From Holophagaceae bacterium (GTDB taxonomy: Bacteria > Acidobacteriota > Holophagae > Holophagales > Holophagaceae), in the NCBI GenBank assembly GCA_025353305.1, contig JANXQX010000265.1, positions 1 through 24,453 on the forward strand: 24,453 nt of DNA, read 5' to 3'. Made by a program: the position numbers and the translations under genes. The notes under the pieces were generated by a model. It was not told where the DNA came from. It saw only the letters and a program-made list of their open reading frames with translations, and did no database searches. Positions 23,746-24,453 of this stretch are shown in pieces (the first letter of the stretch is position 1; the number at the start of each line of letters is the position of its first letter).

Positions 23746-24270
23746 TCAACCTTGGTAGAGACCCACAACCGCATCCCAAAGTCCCTGACCTTTCAGAATC
23801 TCCTCAGCCACGACCCTTAGCACGCCGTGGCCGCCATAAAGGGGCACGATCCAATGGGATGCGGCGCGCGCTTCGGCCACGGCATCTTCAGGACAAACGG
23901 CCAAGCCCACTCGCTTAAGTATCGGGAGATCGTGCAGGTCGTCACCGATGAAGGCGACCTGATCCATCTGCAGCCCGTACTTGGCGCAGAGCTGTTCCAG
24001 GATGGGCAGTTTTTGAAGGTGCCCGGCGAAGCAGTCCACGACTTCCAGCTGGCTGGCGCGGTTCCACGTCGAGGGGGAATCCAGCCCCGATATGAACGCC
24101 ACCGGGATGCCCGCCTTCTGCAGCCACTTGATGCCCGCGCCGTCCCGCACGTTGAATGCCTTGGTATGACCGGGTTCCGCTCCGAAATGAAGCGACCCGT
24201 CCGTGAGCACCCCATCCACATCGGTGCACAGCAGCTTGATTCGGCGGGCGCGGAATTGGAGGTCGGTCAT
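23746..24270 (-). CDS. kdsC: 3-deoxy-D-manno-octulosonate 8-phosphate phosphatase (KdsC-type HAD)
   Basis: A 174-residue HAD phosphatase of the small, cap-less, tetrameric KdsC type that releases Kdo from Kdo-8-phosphate for the lipopolysaccharide core. Motif I is DVDGVLTDG with Asp17 (nucleophile) and Asp19; FNVRDGAGIKWL follows. Motif II is ISGLDS (Ser61), Lys87 probably serves motif III, and GDDLHDLP at 109-116 is motif IV. The usual ITGR/SGR Arg after motif II is Leu63 here, and the C-terminal GG(R/K)GAxRE block reads GGHGVLRVV; both sites touch substrate in known KdsC as I remember it. The substrate could therefore be Kdo-8-phosphate or a related sugar acid. The ATG at 24270 is preceded by TAGGGA, a weak and close site. 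Confidence 0.9.
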   Translation of the reverse strand: MTDLQFRARRIKLLCTDVDGVLTDGSLHFGAEPGHTKAFNVRDGAGIKWLQKAGIPVAFISGLDSPSTWNRASQLEVVDCFAGHLQKLPILEQLCAKYGLQMDQVAFIGDDLHDLPILKRVGLAVCPEDAVAEARAASHWIVPLYGGHGVLRVVAEEILKGQGLWDAVVGLYQG

Positions 24271-24338
24271 TCCCTATTATTTCCGGATAGCTGGGAAAAC
24301 GCAGACAATTGGAGGAAGACCATTCGCGGCGCGACAAA

Positions 24339-24453
24339 ATGACATCACTTCGACTGCATCTGATTCCCCTCGCTGTGGTGTGCATTTCTGCGTCAGCTCA
24401 GGACCCCTGGAGCTCGGTTGATCAGGCGGTGGCAGGGGCTCGCAGTCCCGACA
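24339..24453 (+). CDS. N-terminus of an exported protein, 3'-truncated
   Basis: The frame from ATG 24339 is open to the window end. The first 20 residues (MTSLRLHLIPLAVVCISASA) form a signal peptide with an ASA-Q cleavage site, followed by QDPWSSVDQAVAGARSPD. No family can be assigned from 38 residues. It is divergent from kdsC. GGAGGA at 24311-24316 is 22 bp upstream of the ATG, which is too far; a TTG at 24309 is in frame but would place charged residues before the signal. Confidence 0.55.
   Translation, partial: MTSLRLHLIPLAVVCISASAQDPWSSVDQAVAGARSPD

Overview
The window is a GC-rich bacterial chromosome segment with dense, mostly housekeeping gene content. Lipid A (lpxB) and Kdo (kdsC) genes show a Gram-negative outer membrane. 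The combination of a FecR/DUF6600-type protein, a separate PurL/PurQ/PurS FGAM synthase, a PyrR protein and DUF1579, DUF885 and DUF2203 proteins suggests an Acidobacteriota-like organism, perhaps of the Holophaga/Geothrix group. That placement is inference from gene content, not a search result. I see no tRNA, rRNA, CRISPR array, transposase or complete prophage.

Layout. 1-1485: 3' part of a DUF6600-type envelope protein with a Pro/Arg/Glu/Ser repeat tail, closed by a strong hairpin. 1557-4142: divergent acyl-CoA dehydrogenase (-) and ubiE/menG (+). 4146-5058: secreted DUF1579 protein (-) and a 65-residue Lys-rich protein (+). 5095-8634: a minus-strand pyrimidine operon, pyrR-pyrB-ORF6N-gpmI, whose ORF6N gene overlaps both neighbours by its start and stop codons. 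8767-10428: class B (B12-domain) radical SAM protein with a TPR-like tail. 10526-12811: purL (+). 12812-15380: small membrane protein (-), Tat-exported amidase (+), a 328-bp gap without a convincing gene, and a secreted four-Cys Ada-like domain protein (+). 15469-17567: minus-strand purS-purQ followed by an AraC regulator. 17662-19116: an unknown helical protein (+) and a coupled DUF2203-alkyltransferase-like pair (-). 19146-23705: a plus-strand, fully overlapping operon of an unknown TIM-barrel-like protein, lpxB, DUF885 peptidase and a radical SAM/SPASM enzyme. 23746-24270: kdsC (-). 24339-end: start of an exported protein.

How the genes fit together. Purine synthesis (purL, purS, purQ) and pyrimidine synthesis (pyrR, pyrB) form the metabolic core; lpxB and kdsC serve lipopolysaccharide. 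The points most worth a second look are: (i) a roughly 200-bp GC-rich palindromic insertion between purS and purQ that duplicated the purS 3' end and left the purQ ribosome binding site inside a perfect 14-bp hairpin; (ii) the ORF6N gene embedded in the pyrimidine operon, with a near-perfect 29-nt palindrome inside its coding sequence; (iii) the coupled DUF2203-ATL pair; and (iv) the lpxB-DUF885-radical SAM operon. I found no obviously complete new defence or mobile system.
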